Assembly (NCBI GenBank): GCA_039180865.1
Contig: JBCDCZ010000003.1
Location: 3,296-67,295, forward strand
DNA length: 64,000 nt
Origin: JBCDCU01 sp039180865
GTDB taxonomy: Bacteria > Pseudomonadota > Alphaproteobacteria > Rhizobiales > JACESI01
Direction of reading: 5' to 3'
The notes under the pieces are model-generated. The model had not been told where the DNA came from, did not search any database, and saw only the letters and a program-made list of their open reading frames with translations. Positions within the stretch are counted from its first letter, which is position 1. The number at the start of each line of letters is the position of its first letter. Shown here piece after piece: positions 52,317-61,524 of the stretch. The position numbers were made by a program, and so were the translations under genes.

Positions 52317-52784
52317 ATGTTTAACTTCAAAAAGATCGCTAAAGCCCTCGCACTCACACTTGTCGCCGGAACCATGGCATTTTCAGTGGCAGAGATCACA
52401 AACCCAAGCGTTGCCGAAGCAGCAAGCATCACGAAGAAAGTTAAGTTCGGCGGCAAGTTTATCGGCAAAGGTTTCGCACAGGTTGAAAAGATGGGCCGTC
52501 ACGCTCAGAAGAAACGCGGCATCGGTCGGGTGACCGGCGGCATCTTGAAAAATGTCGGACGTGCGGGCCGCAAGGGAACCGGTAAGGCAACAGGCTTCGT
52601 CAATGGCGCCTCTAAGGCCGGATCAAAAGTTGTCGGCAAATCACGGGTCGGCCGTGCGGCTCAAAACGGCTGGCGCAAAGCGGGCCGGTTCCAGAACAAC
52701 GCTATCAACAAAGCCTTCCGGAACTGCCGTGGTAAAGCCTGCACCATCGGCAAAGATGTTGTCAAATTCGCCCTTCCCTTCTAG
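52317..52784 (+). CDS. small, very basic exported protein
   Basis: A 155-aa precursor: signal peptide (residues 1-36, ending AEAA) and a mature part of repeated Gly/Lys/Arg-rich segments (FGGKFIGKGF, GRAGRKGTGKATG, RAAQNGWRKAGRF) with two cysteines in NCRGKACTIG. GGAAAG lies just upstream of the ATG. No family is recognised. The composition suggests binding to DNA, lipopolysaccharide or peptidoglycan, or an antimicrobial-like peptide. A strong terminator follows. Confidence 0.65.
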   Translation: MFNFKKIAKALALTLVAGTMAFSVAEITNPSVAEAASITKKVKFGGKFIGKGFAQVEKMGRHAQKKRGIGRVTGGILKNVGRAGRKGTGKATGFVNGASKAGSKVVGKSRVGRAAQNGWRKAGRFQNNAINKAFRNCRGKACTIGKDVVKFALPF

Positions 52785-52816
52785 GGCAGACTATTAAATT
52801 CATCTCCTCTTAGCAG

Positions 52817-52838
52817 CCCGGCGGATCACATCGCCGGG
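52817..52838 (+). terminator. Rho-independent terminator
   Basis: CCCGGCG and CGCCGGG form a 7-bp stem with an 8-nt loop followed by six T, 33 nt after the stop of the basic exported protein gene. Confidence 0.9.
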
Positions 52839-52876
52839 TTTTTTCGCGTCCAAGGCGAGCGGGCCGTTTCAACGAT

Positions 52877-53347
52877 TCAGAATTGCGGTCTTTCAAGCAT
52901 CAACCACAGGATCGCGAGGATCGCCGCAAAGGCGGGGATCCCGAACACAAACCAGATACGAAAGTAACGGAGATAAAGGTCGGGAAGCACCTCGCCATTC
53001 GTTACAGCTGCCATTGCAAGAGTGCGCATACGATGTTGCAACACGACGACCGGTAACCAAAAGAGCCCGATCAGTAAGTAGATCCCGATTGAGATGCTGA
53101 TCCAGGGCTCGGTAAGATCCCAGCCCAGCTCCCACGCAAGAAGAACACCGGTGACCGGTTGAGCGATGATAGCGGACGCGGTGAAAAGATAATCTGCGAT
53201 CACGACGATGCCGGCGGTATGCGCGATTAACTTCGGATCTCCAGTGCGGTGGGCCATCACCATGAAAAAGGCGATACCGGATCCCGTCCCGATCAAAACC
53301 GTTGCTCCAAGCACATGGAAGAAGCGCAGGATTTCGTGGAATTCCAT
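52877..53347 (-). CDS. DUF2269 integral membrane protein
   Basis: A 156-aa four-helix inner-membrane protein. MEFHEILRFFHVLGATVLIGTGSG at the N-terminus and RYFRIWFVFGIPAFAAI near the end match DUF2269. Family function is not established. It starts directly at the stop of the SDR-DoxX gene, so it is in one operon with it. Confidence 0.8.
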   Translation of the reverse strand: MEFHEILRFFHVLGATVLIGTGSGIAFFMVMAHRTGDPKLIAHTAGIVVIADYLFTASAIIAQPVTGVLLAWELGWDLTEPWISISIGIYLLIGLFWLPVVVLQHRMRTLAMAAVTNGEVLPDLYLRYFRIWFVFGIPAFAAILAILWLMLERPQF

Positions 53348-54643
53348 TCAGCGTTCTCCGCTCATGGCAAGAAGAACAAGCGACGTGCAAAATACCGGAA
53401 GGATTTTCACAAAGGGTCCGAGCGGATCGAGCCAAATATCCGGCGTCAGAACCGTTCCCGATATCAGATACGCAATGCTCAACCCGAGAGATCCCGCAAC
53501 GGCCAATCGAAAGGTCCGACGAACAAGAAGCCCAGCGGCGATCAGAATATCGAGGACAGCCCCGCCAACGAGCAAAAGTCCGGCCACAGCTGAACCGACG
53601 ACGCCAGAGACAAGCGCAATTGCCGCTTGATGGCTCACAAGGCCAATGATGCCGGACGCAAACCAGAAGATCGCCATTGCGATCACGAGGATCGGAAAGA
53701 GAAGCTGCATCCTTGCGAAGAGACGTTCCTGGCCGCTAACCGGCAGGCTCTTCAACGTCTCATCAAGACTTCGCAGCGACTGACCTTCAACGGCACGCCA
53801 TGGTTCCGGATCGCCAACGACATCGCATTCCAGCACTTTCAACGCGGTTGTGCGAAGGGGCGAGCGCCACCCAAGATGCCCGCTCAAATCAGCGCCGCGC
53901 GCAACTATGTAGCCGAACCATGACGGTAACGAGATCACTTTGTACGGCTGTGGAAATCCGAGCCATCGTCGGAAAGAGAGGACCACGGCTTCAAGGTTGT
54001 GCGCATCGTCTTCAACGAGATCAAAGGTCTTTCGAAAGAGCGTCTCATCCGTAAGCGCGCGTTTCACCGCGTGGGCAACATCGCGGACATGAACGGTCTG
54101 CATTTTCGAACCAGCCATAACGAGCGGCAGGAGAAGCGGGAACCCGGCAAGCATACGCAAAAGGGCGGTCCCACCATAGGCCTGATGGGAAACCACAACG
54201 CCCGGCCTAAGAATCACCCATTGAAGATCAGTTTCCCCAAGAGCGTCATCGGCCCGCGCCTTCGTCGCAATGAATTCGATCGCATCATCCTCGGAAACCC
54301 CCGGAGCGGAGATCTGGATGAAAGTCTTGATGCCCTGCGCTTCGCACGCAGCGTAGAGAGCTTTCATCGCAGTTTCCTGAACGGCAGTGACGTTATCCTT
54401 TGCGCCGCTTTGAAGCGCACCAGCCGCATTCACAACGGCATCTATGCCAGACAGATGGCGGGACCAGTCGTCCGGTTCGGCTAATAGAGAGAGGTCGGCA
54501 CCGATCCAATGCGCGTCTGGCAGAAGCGCCCTGCCCGTTGCCTCAGACCGCGCAAGTCCAGTTACCTGAAATCCGTTATCCAGAAGGTGACGGCAAATCT
54601 CGTGGCCAATCAGGCCATATGCACCGAGGACAAGGACATGCAT
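53348..54643 (-). CDS. SDR oxidoreductase fused to DoxX-like membrane domain
   Basis: A 431-aa protein with an N-terminal atypical SDR/NmrA-like Rossmann domain (GAYGLIGHEICRHLL; about residues 1-290) and a C-terminal four-helix DoxX-like domain (about 305-430). The SDR lacks a clear YxxxK, so it may be a sensor or a non-classical reductase. It is immediately followed by DUF2269, giving a conserved-looking membrane pair. Confidence 0.8.
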   Translation of the reverse strand: MHVLVLGAYGLIGHEICRHLLDNGFQVTGLARSEATGRALLPDAHWIGADLSLLAEPDDWSRHLSGIDAVVNAAGALQSGAKDNVTAVQETAMKALYAACEAQGIKTFIQISAPGVSEDDAIEFIATKARADDALGETDLQWVILRPGVVVSHQAYGGTALLRMLAGFPLLLPLVMAGSKMQTVHVRDVAHAVKRALTDETLFRKTFDLVEDDAHNLEAVVLSFRRWLGFPQPYKVISLPSWFGYIVARGADLSGHLGWRSPLRTTALKVLECDVVGDPEPWRAVEGQSLRSLDETLKSLPVSGQERLFARMQLLFPILVIAMAIFWFASGIIGLVSHQAAIALVSGVVGSAVAGLLLVGGAVLDILIAAGLLVRRTFRLAVAGSLGLSIAYLISGTVLTPDIWLDPLGPFVKILPVFCTSLVLLAMSGER

Positions 54644-54759
54644 GATTTCCGGCTCCCCTACCGATACTCAAGAAAAGCCGGATACGCGACGACTGAGAGG
54701 GAGACTAACCAAAGAACGACACTTCGGCCATAGCTGTGGCTGATGCCCAGCATACCGTC

Positions 54760-54930
54760 TCATATGAAGAATCTAGTGGGTGGCTCCGCGAACGTATGTC
54801 CGAAGATCGTGAGCTGTGAAAATCCAATAACAAGACCGCCATTCACCGTCGCGCTCAAGGAGACCAGTAAGAGCAGCTGTACAAGGATCAAGAAAGCGAG
54901 CAAACGTTTCGCAAATCCCACTCTCATCAT
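54760..54930 (-). CDS. possible small membrane peptide
   Basis: A 56-aa frame starting MMRVGFAKRLL with GGGAG upstream; one strong hydrophobic helix (LAFLILVQLLLLVSL) near the N-terminus. No family recognised; a real gene is possible but unproven. Confidence 0.35.
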   Translation of the reverse strand: MMRVGFAKRLLAFLILVQLLLLVSLSATVNGGLVIGFSQLTIFGHTFAEPPTRFFI

Positions 54931-55038
54931 TTCCTGTGCTCCCTCTTCTGAATGCCGCTTCAAACGCGGACGGTCTCACTACCGACACCATGGTCCAATT
55001 GGTTCAATTTCCCCATGAGGGCGACACCTCAGTTGGTC

Positions 55039-57090
55039 TCAAGAACCGCAATCGGCTCTCTTGAGTCTGGAAATTGAAAAGACCGATCCCCTCCCCGGCC
55101 TGCTTCGAATATCCAGACGCGCCCCTTGTGCGACGGCGAGGTCGGCAACACTCGCAAGACCGAGCCCCTCTCCATCTTCGTTCCCCTCATGGCCACCGCG
55201 TCTGTAGCGCTCGGTGAGCGTCTTAATTTCTTCTTGCACAAGACCTGGCCCCGTATCCCAGACTTCCAATGCAACGTCACCATCACGAGACCGCACACCG
55301 ACCAATATCCCGCCCGACTTGGTGTATTTGATTGCGTTCGAGACAAGATTGGACGTCATTCGGATGAGCGGCACCGGTTCTGCCAGCACGCTTTGCGAAG
55401 TTGGCACGGTCTTGAAACTGAGACCTTTGGCTTGCGCTTCGTCGGCAAACATCCGCGATATGTTTTGCAGGATGAGTTGTAGCGGGATCGCTTCGGAAAC
55501 CGGTGTGATTTCATGCGGATTATCGAGTTCTGCCTCATTTCCGGGAAGCTTGTCCGGTCGGCTTTCATGAAGCGTCGTGCTCAGGATCGAGTTGAGATAT
55601 TCAAGGCCCGCTTCGAGCTTATCGCCGAGCTCAGGCGCTTTGGCGCGGGATTCCTCCAAGGCAAGCCGCAATGACGTGAGCGGCTGACGCAGATCGTGGC
55701 TCGTCATGGCAAGACGTTCGCGTCGCTCATCGGCGATCCGCCGCGCATCATCGAGATCGTCGCGCGCCGCCAACAGCCGTTCATTGAGTTCGAGTTTCTC
55801 ACGAGACGCCGCAAGTTCCGCCTTGAGCGCCTGGTCACGCTCATGCCTTAGGGCAAATGTCTGGCGGATGATCGCAGCAGCGAAGACCATTCCGTCAAAA
55901 AGCTGCGCGGCCAGCGTCACCTGCGTGACGATGTACTGCTGGTCGTAAAAGATCGTGTAAGCACCGACGACACCGAGCCCGACATAGCCAAAGAGAATGG
56001 CCACGCCGAGCGCAAAGAAGCCCGAGCCCGGTTTGCCGTCCCGGATCGCGACATAAGCTCCGAATGCGCAGGTCGCGGCGAAGACAACGGCGACAAAGAG
56101 CGCCAGATGTTCAAACCATTCCCAGAACACCAGTTTTTCGAGCGCTGTAACAACAACACAAACACCGATCAGGAACACTATGAACCGGTGGAGGCGCGCA
56201 TACTGATTTCTGGTGTCGAGAAAGGCACTGACAAAGGCGAGATAGGCAATGACAATGACAGCCTGGAAGACGCGGGTCGCCTCAAGCAGAAGCTCCGGCC
56301 GGTCGGAAAGGATGAACTGTCCAAGATAGCCACGGCCATAGAAATGATAGACCACCAGCAGGAAGAAAAAGAGCGCGTAGCGGCGCGCGGGTTTCGAATT
56401 GAGAAGCACGGAAAATGCAATGAAAAACGCAACCAGGGCGGCGCCTGCGCCAAAATAAAGCGCGTCCAAGAGTGTGTCTCGCAAGCGTTCCTGCACATAG
56501 ATACTCTCCGGCTCAAGCCGGATGCGAAAATAGTCCGGGGTATCGGCCCATTGCAACTCAGCCCAGATTTCAAGCGAGCCTCCGGCTGGGACAGTAATCG
56601 GGGACGACGCAAAAAACTGGTCGCCACTTTCGCGCCGGTCGGTTGGGACAAAGGGATAGTCGGCGGTCAGCACCCGTTCGACCCGCCCGTCATTGACCGT
56701 GTAGAAACGAAAACCGGTCGCCGCCGTCAATTGTGAATCAAGACGAAACACGCGATCCATGTCAGAAGAATTCTTAAGCCGGACGAAGGCCCAAGACCCG
56801 TTGTCGGTTTTGCTCCAGTCGCCAGGCTGCGGCTTTTCCTGCTCGCTGAGCGCCAGCGCTTCCCGTCGCATTGCTGAGTCTTGAACATCAAAGCCGGGCG
56901 GCGCCACAATTATCATGTGATCGAAGATATCGGTCACCGTTCCGGTCGTTGACACATCGAGGTTGGAAGCCCGTGCATCCGATAACGCGGCCACAATAAA
57001 GAGGATAATCGCATAGACGACAAACAACGCTCGGTATCCGCGTCGGCGCGGATGTCTCAGTCGGTTGTTGATTGCCCCAATCGTCTGCAT
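55039..57090 (-). CDS. 7TMR-DISM sensor histidine kinase
   Basis: A 683-aa kinase with an N-terminal signal/anchor helix and a periplasmic 7TMR-DISM extracellular domain (about residues 60-200). Seven membrane helices (about 205-420), a coiled coil, then the HisKA domain with H-box MTSHDLRQPLTSLR (about residue 460) and HATPase (N-box NLVSNAIKYTKSGG about 585, G-box VWDTGPGL about 613) complete it. It diverges from a response regulator gene and probably phosphorylates it. The ligand is unknown. Confidence 0.9.
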   Translation of the reverse strand: MQTIGAINNRLRHPRRRGYRALFVVYAIILFIVAALSDARASNLDVSTTGTVTDIFDHMIIVAPPGFDVQDSAMRREALALSEQEKPQPGDWSKTDNGSWAFVRLKNSSDMDRVFRLDSQLTAATGFRFYTVNDGRVERVLTADYPFVPTDRRESGDQFFASSPITVPAGGSLEIWAELQWADTPDYFRIRLEPESIYVQERLRDTLLDALYFGAGAALVAFFIAFSVLLNSKPARRYALFFFLLVVYHFYGRGYLGQFILSDRPELLLEATRVFQAVIVIAYLAFVSAFLDTRNQYARLHRFIVFLIGVCVVVTALEKLVFWEWFEHLALFVAVVFAATCAFGAYVAIRDGKPGSGFFALGVAILFGYVGLGVVGAYTIFYDQQYIVTQVTLAAQLFDGMVFAAAIIRQTFALRHERDQALKAELAASREKLELNERLLAARDDLDDARRIADERRERLAMTSHDLRQPLTSLRLALEESRAKAPELGDKLEAGLEYLNSILSTTLHESRPDKLPGNEAELDNPHEITPVSEAIPLQLILQNISRMFADEAQAKGLSFKTVPTSQSVLAEPVPLIRMTSNLVSNAIKYTKSGGILVGVRSRDGDVALEVWDTGPGLVQEEIKTLTERYRRGGHEGNEDGEGLGLASVADLAVAQGARLDIRSRPGRGSVFSISRLKRADCGS

Positions 57091-57255
57091 GCTTGATGCC
57101 CATACTTTCGGCCACTAGGCAAAGCAGAGAGGCCCGCTTCCTTCATCGCCGTTTCAGAAACACAAGTCTATAAGTTATGGTCAGGCAAGCGATGGGGCTT
57201 ACACCTCATTTTGCTCCGGATAGACGCAAAAAAGGCTGACGCTGAGGGGCACACC

Positions 57256-57900
57256 ATGGCGATGAAAGATAGAACAAAGACAATCGTGATTGCGGATGAT
57301 CACGCCCTGGTTCGCAATGGTATCAAGGATGTCTTCGCCACCATTGAAGACACCGAAGTGGTGGGGGAAGCGGAAAACGGCCTCGAAGCCATCGCCCTTG
57401 GCAAGAGTCTTCGGCCCACTTTGATGACACTCGATGCCGGCATGCCGCTTTGTAAAGGCATGGAAGTCTACGGCGAGGTGCGCCGCTGGTCCTCTGAGAC
57501 GCGCATCGCCGTAGTCACGGGTTTCACAGCTGTTGGCAGCCTTGCCGATTGGGTCTCAGCGGGTGTGGATGGGCTTTTTCTGAAGAGCTGCACACCGGAA
57601 GAAATGCGCAAAGGCTTTGATCTCATTCTGAAGGGCGGCGGTTATGTTGAAAAGCAGGTCCTGACGATCCTGAAAGAGGCACCCGAAGAAGAAGGCCTGA
57701 CGCCTCGCGAACGCCAGATCCTGCATCTCGTCGCCGAAGGCTGCAGCAACGCGGAAATCGCAGACCGCCTCTCAATCAGCCCCAAGACAGTCGATAATCA
57801 CCGCACTCGGCTGATGGCAAAGCTCGGTGTCAGATCAGTCGCGCAACTCCTTGCTTATGCCTTGAAGGAAGGTCTTCTCGACAGCGCGAGCCAAAGCTGA
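57256..57900 (+). CDS. NarL/FixJ-type response regulator
   Basis: A 214-aa regulator with a receiver domain, acidic pocket IADDHALVRNG, phosphoacceptor D60 in TLDAGMP, and Lys in FLKSC. A LuxR-type HTH (about residues 148-205: GLTPRERQILHLVAEG through RTRLMAKLGVRSV) follows. The ATG is chosen because GAGGGG lies upstream; a TTG frame 15 codons earlier lacks it. Divergent from the histidine kinase at 57090. Confidence 0.9.
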   Translation: MAMKDRTKTIVIADDHALVRNGIKDVFATIEDTEVVGEAENGLEAIALGKSLRPTLMTLDAGMPLCKGMEVYGEVRRWSSETRIAVVTGFTAVGSLADWVSAGVDGLFLKSCTPEEMRKGFDLILKGGGYVEKQVLTILKEAPEEEGLTPRERQILHLVAEGCSNAEIADRLSISPKTVDNHRTRLMAKLGVRSVAQLLAYALKEGLLDSASQS

Positions 57901-57947
57901 GGCTCGCTTTGAACCAAGAGCTGCAAATTGCGAGCCGAAGGCCATCC

Positions 57948-59339
57948 CTAGTTTTCGCGCCAGGCCCGGTTCATGCTCTCGACAATCGGTTCAAGAAGAT
58001 AGTCGACTGCAGTCCGGCTGCCGGTCTTGATCATGACTTCCGCAGGCATTCCCGGATTAACCTGCTTATCCTCGCCGAGACGCTCCAGTTCTTCTCTCGG
58101 CACCGAAATCCGCGCATTGAAGAAAGTCGAACCGGTCCGCTCATCCAGCATCGTATCGGGCGAAACATACGAAACACTGCCATGAAGAAGCGGCGTTGTC
58201 CGTTGTGGAAACGCGCTCATACGGATCGTCGCGGCCTGATGGATCGTAACATTATCGACGTCTTGCGGCTGCACCTGAACTTCAATGAGAAGTTCATCCT
58301 GATCAGGGACGATTTCAAGGACAGTCGCTCCAGGACGAACAACCGCACCTTGCGAATGCACATCGAGATTGACGACCGTACCGCTGACCGGGGCAATCAT
58401 GTCGCTGCGTTCCAGAACGTCCATGCCCGCTGAATATTGCTCTCTCAAATCTTTCAATTGCGCCTGGGTTTGTATGAGTTCGGAAAGGACCTCTTCCTGG
58501 AACTGTTTTTCAGTCTGAATGATCTGCAACCGAGTCTCGCCTACCGCCTGTTTCGAGCGGGCAATCTCGGCAAAGATTGAGCCTATGGATCCTTCCATCT
58601 GAACCGCTTCACGCCGCAGAGCGAGGATGCGTTGCAAACTGATGAGCCCTTTTTCAAAAAGCGGCTCAAGCGTTTCAATCTCCTGATCGATGATTTCCTT
58701 GCGGCGCTGCTCGGCTTCAAGCTGGGCCTCAAGGCCGACAACCTGCTGATTGAGTTGCTCGACGCGGCGCTCAAGAATATCCGTCTGACCGATGATCGTC
58801 AGGCGGCGCGCTTCGAAGACTTCCGTTTCGCTCTTTATGACCTCTGTAACTGCTTTTTCTTCGGCACGGTCGGTGAGTTCGGAGGGAAATTCCAGCGTCT
58901 CAAGTTTCGCTGCTTCAGCCGCAAGCCGTGTATAGCGTGCAACATTTGTGTCGATGCCTGCTTGGAGGATCGAAATCCGCGCCCGTGCGCGGGTTTCGTT
59001 CAACTCGATCAGCACATCGCCAGCGTCAACATGGCTGCCGTTTCGCACATGAAGAGCGGCCACAACGCCGCCTTCCAGATGCGCGACATTCTTCCGATTG
59101 GTGTCGACCGTAACGTTACCGGCGGCAATAACTGCGCTCGCAATCGGTGCGGCGATGCCGAAACCGCCAAGTGTTCCAAGAACAAGAAGAATGCAGAGGA
59201 CACCGGTCTTGACCCACCGGGAATAATCATTGGGTACCGCCGGACCTTTCGGGTCCTTCTGACGTTGCTGAGTTTGCGCCGGATCGGCCTTCTGGTCGCC
59301 GACGACGAAGAGATGACCGTCACTTGTTTGTTGCGGCAT
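57948..59339 (-). CDS. HlyD-family type I secretion adaptor
   Basis: A 463-aa membrane fusion protein: one N-terminal helix (about residues 40-65), a lipoyl half-motif HLEGGVVAALHVRNGSHVDAGD, a long alpha-helical hairpin (about 120-305), the second lipoyl half APVSGTVVNLDVHSQGAVV, and a beta-barrel end. It is the periplasmic bridge of a type I secretion system. The start overlaps the end of the ABC gene by 20 nt. An ATG four codons earlier is an alternative. Confidence 0.92.
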   Translation of the reverse strand: MPQQTSDGHLFVVGDQKADPAQTQQRQKDPKGPAVPNDYSRWVKTGVLCILLVLGTLGGFGIAAPIASAVIAAGNVTVDTNRKNVAHLEGGVVAALHVRNGSHVDAGDVLIELNETRARARISILQAGIDTNVARYTRLAAEAAKLETLEFPSELTDRAEEKAVTEVIKSETEVFEARRLTIIGQTDILERRVEQLNQQVVGLEAQLEAEQRRKEIIDQEIETLEPLFEKGLISLQRILALRREAVQMEGSIGSIFAEIARSKQAVGETRLQIIQTEKQFQEEVLSELIQTQAQLKDLREQYSAGMDVLERSDMIAPVSGTVVNLDVHSQGAVVRPGATVLEIVPDQDELLIEVQVQPQDVDNVTIHQAATIRMSAFPQRTTPLLHGSVSYVSPDTMLDERTGSTFFNARISVPREELERLGEDKQVNPGMPAEVMIKTGSRTAVDYLLEPIVESMNRAWREN

Positions 59340-61332
59340 TGTCTTTCTCACTGTCGTTATTCACGCTGTCTTCAGCTTTTGATGCCCCTGCCACGGCTGC
59401 CTCTTTCTTTGCAGGCTTTGCCGGCGGTTTCTTCGGAATGGCCCGGATCGGCTGAGCCGGTCCAACCAGTTTCGGCAATAGCTTCTCGCGTTCGTCAAAG
59501 GCCTCTACGCGACCACCATTGAGGATCAGTACATAATCCACTGCAGTCAGGATGCTTGAGCGATGCGAGATCACGATCACTGTTTGACCACGCTCACGCA
59601 ATTCCTGAATGGTCAGCATCAACGCCTTCTCGCCGGAGCTGTCGAGGCTCGCATTCGGTTCATCAAGCACGATGAGCGGAGGATCCCCGTAAAGGGCGCG
59701 AGCAAGACCAAGCCGTTGCCGCTGCCCGCCGGATAATACGCTGCCTTGCGGGCCGATCTCGGTCGAATATCCATCCGGAAACTGCAGGATCATATCGTGG
59801 GCACCTGCAAGCTTCGCAGCTTCGATCACGCGCTTTGAATCGATCTCCTGAAACCGCGATATGTTTTCCGCAACACTTCCCTCAAAGAGTTCAACGTCCT
59901 GTGGCAGATAACCGATATACTGGCCGAGTTCCTCGGGGATCCATTGCTGAAGATCGGCCCCGTCAAGACGGACCTTGCCGTCAGTAGGCGGCCAGACGCC
60001 AACAAGTGCACGCGCCAGCGTTGATTTTCCGGCCGCACTTGGACCGATCACCGCAAGCACACTTCCGGCCGCCACCCGAAAGCTGACATCATCCAGTATG
60101 GGCCGTTCCGCACCCGGAGGCACGAGAGTTAAGGATTGTACGTCAAGGTTGCCGGATGGACGTGGCAGGGATATTCGCTCGGCAGACGTGTTTTCACCGC
60201 CGAAGACTTCCTTCAAACGACCATAGGCCGCACGGGCGGCAACAAAACCGCGCCATTGTCCAACGGCCGCCTCAACTGGCGCGAGGGCGCGTCCCATGAT
60301 GATCGAAGCCGCAATCATGACACCCGGCGTCGTCGCTTCCTGGAGAACGAGATAAGCTCCTGCCCCGAGGATTGCGATTTGAAGGCTTGGCCGGATGAAT
60401 TTGCTCAGCGCCGTCAACATGCCGATCCGGTCGTTAGCGAGCCCTTGATAGGCCAGGCTGTCGCGATTGCGTTCAAGCCAACGCTCGGTCAGCTGCGGCA
60501 CCATGCCCATACCGTTGATTACCTCGGTATTCCGAACGCTCGCATCGGCAAATTGAATTGCAGAACGCGATTTCTGAGAGGCAACGGCCGATGTTTTGCG
60601 TGTTGCAAACTCGGAGACGATTGCAATTGCAAAAAGCGCAACCGCACCCGCAAGCGCGATGAAGCCCAGAACCGGATGAAAGACGAAAATGAGTGCAATA
60701 AAGATCGGCGTCCAGGGCGCGTCAAAGAATGCATTGGGTCCTGAGCCTGACAGGAAATTACGGACCTGCGCGAGATCGGACAAGGTCTGCGTTCCGGATG
60801 ATCTTCGATCCGGACGAAACTGAAAAAGCGATCGAAATGCATCATCACCAAGTCGCTCGTCGAGTTTGCCGCCGATGCGGACGAGGACGCGAGAGCGAAC
60901 CAGCTCCAGGAACCCGTTAAGCGCAAGGAGCGTGACAGCGAGAATAGTCAGGAAAATCAGTGTGTCGTAGCTGCGTGATGTCAGGACCCGATCATAAACC
61001 TGCAGCATGTAGAGCGGTGCAACCAGCATCAACAGGTTGATCCAGAAGCTGAAAAAGGCAACGCCAATGAAACCGGAGCGGACATTGAGAAGCGCGTCAG
61101 CGAGCGGAGATCCTTTGCCCTGTTTGGGTTCAGTCGCCGCGACTTTCGCCAAAGCACGGTTTTTTCGGGAAGGAAGTAAGAGCTTTACGCAAAAACTGGC
61201 AGCCCAAAGAGCCAAAATGCAAAGCGTCGCAATGGCTGCGAACTCGGCCCAGATCACATCGACACCAAGCGATTCTGAAATCGTCAAAGCGAGAGCATTC
61301 AGCGGTTCAAACCACACGTGTTTGCGCTCCAT
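59320..61332 (-). CDS. type I secretion ABC transporter (PrtD-like)
   Basis: A 670-aa half-transporter with two N-terminal helices of an extension (residues 1-60), a six-helix ABC membrane domain (about 90-360) and the nucleotide-binding domain. Walker A is GPSAAGKST (about 430), the signature LSGGQRQRLGLARAL (about 535) and Walker B LIVLDEPNASLD (about 557). No C39 peptidase domain is present, as usual for RTX exporters. The C-terminus is a Lys/Ala/Asp-rich tail. It exports the neighbouring RTX protein by inference. Confidence 0.92.
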   Translation of the reverse strand: MERKHVWFEPLNALALTISESLGVDVIWAEFAAIATLCILALWAASFCVKLLLPSRKNRALAKVAATEPKQGKGSPLADALLNVRSGFIGVAFFSFWINLLMLVAPLYMLQVYDRVLTSRSYDTLIFLTILAVTLLALNGFLELVRSRVLVRIGGKLDERLGDDAFRSLFQFRPDRRSSGTQTLSDLAQVRNFLSGSGPNAFFDAPWTPIFIALIFVFHPVLGFIALAGAVALFAIAIVSEFATRKTSAVASQKSRSAIQFADASVRNTEVINGMGMVPQLTERWLERNRDSLAYQGLANDRIGMLTALSKFIRPSLQIAILGAGAYLVLQEATTPGVMIAASIIMGRALAPVEAAVGQWRGFVAARAAYGRLKEVFGGENTSAERISLPRPSGNLDVQSLTLVPPGAERPILDDVSFRVAAGSVLAVIGPSAAGKSTLARALVGVWPPTDGKVRLDGADLQQWIPEELGQYIGYLPQDVELFEGSVAENISRFQEIDSKRVIEAAKLAGAHDMILQFPDGYSTEIGPQGSVLSGGQRQRLGLARALYGDPPLIVLDEPNASLDSSGEKALMLTIQELRERGQTVIVISHRSSILTAVDYVLILNGGRVEAFDEREKLLPKLVGPAQPIRAIPKKPPAKPAKKEAAVAGASKAEDSVNNDSEKDNAATNK

Positions 61333-61496
61333 CTAACCCGAATGTGCTGCCTTAAGGAAAGGCTGCCATTCGAAAAGGACCTCAGTTTGACCAGTCGCCT
61401 CGAAGAGCCTCTGGCGGTCCTTTTTATTCAAAGATCGTGCCAGAGTGAATTCAAAAACCCACTCCAGCACGACATTGTGTTCGTATGATTAAGGCA

Positions 61497-61518
61497 GGTG
61501 GGCAGACCTTAGCCCACC
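61497..61518. terminator. stem-loop after the RTX gene
   Basis: GGTGGGC and GCCCACC form a 7-bp stem with an 8-nt loop just beyond the stop of the RTX gene. There is no T-run, so termination is uncertain. Confidence 0.4.
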
Positions 61519-61524
61519 ATGTCC

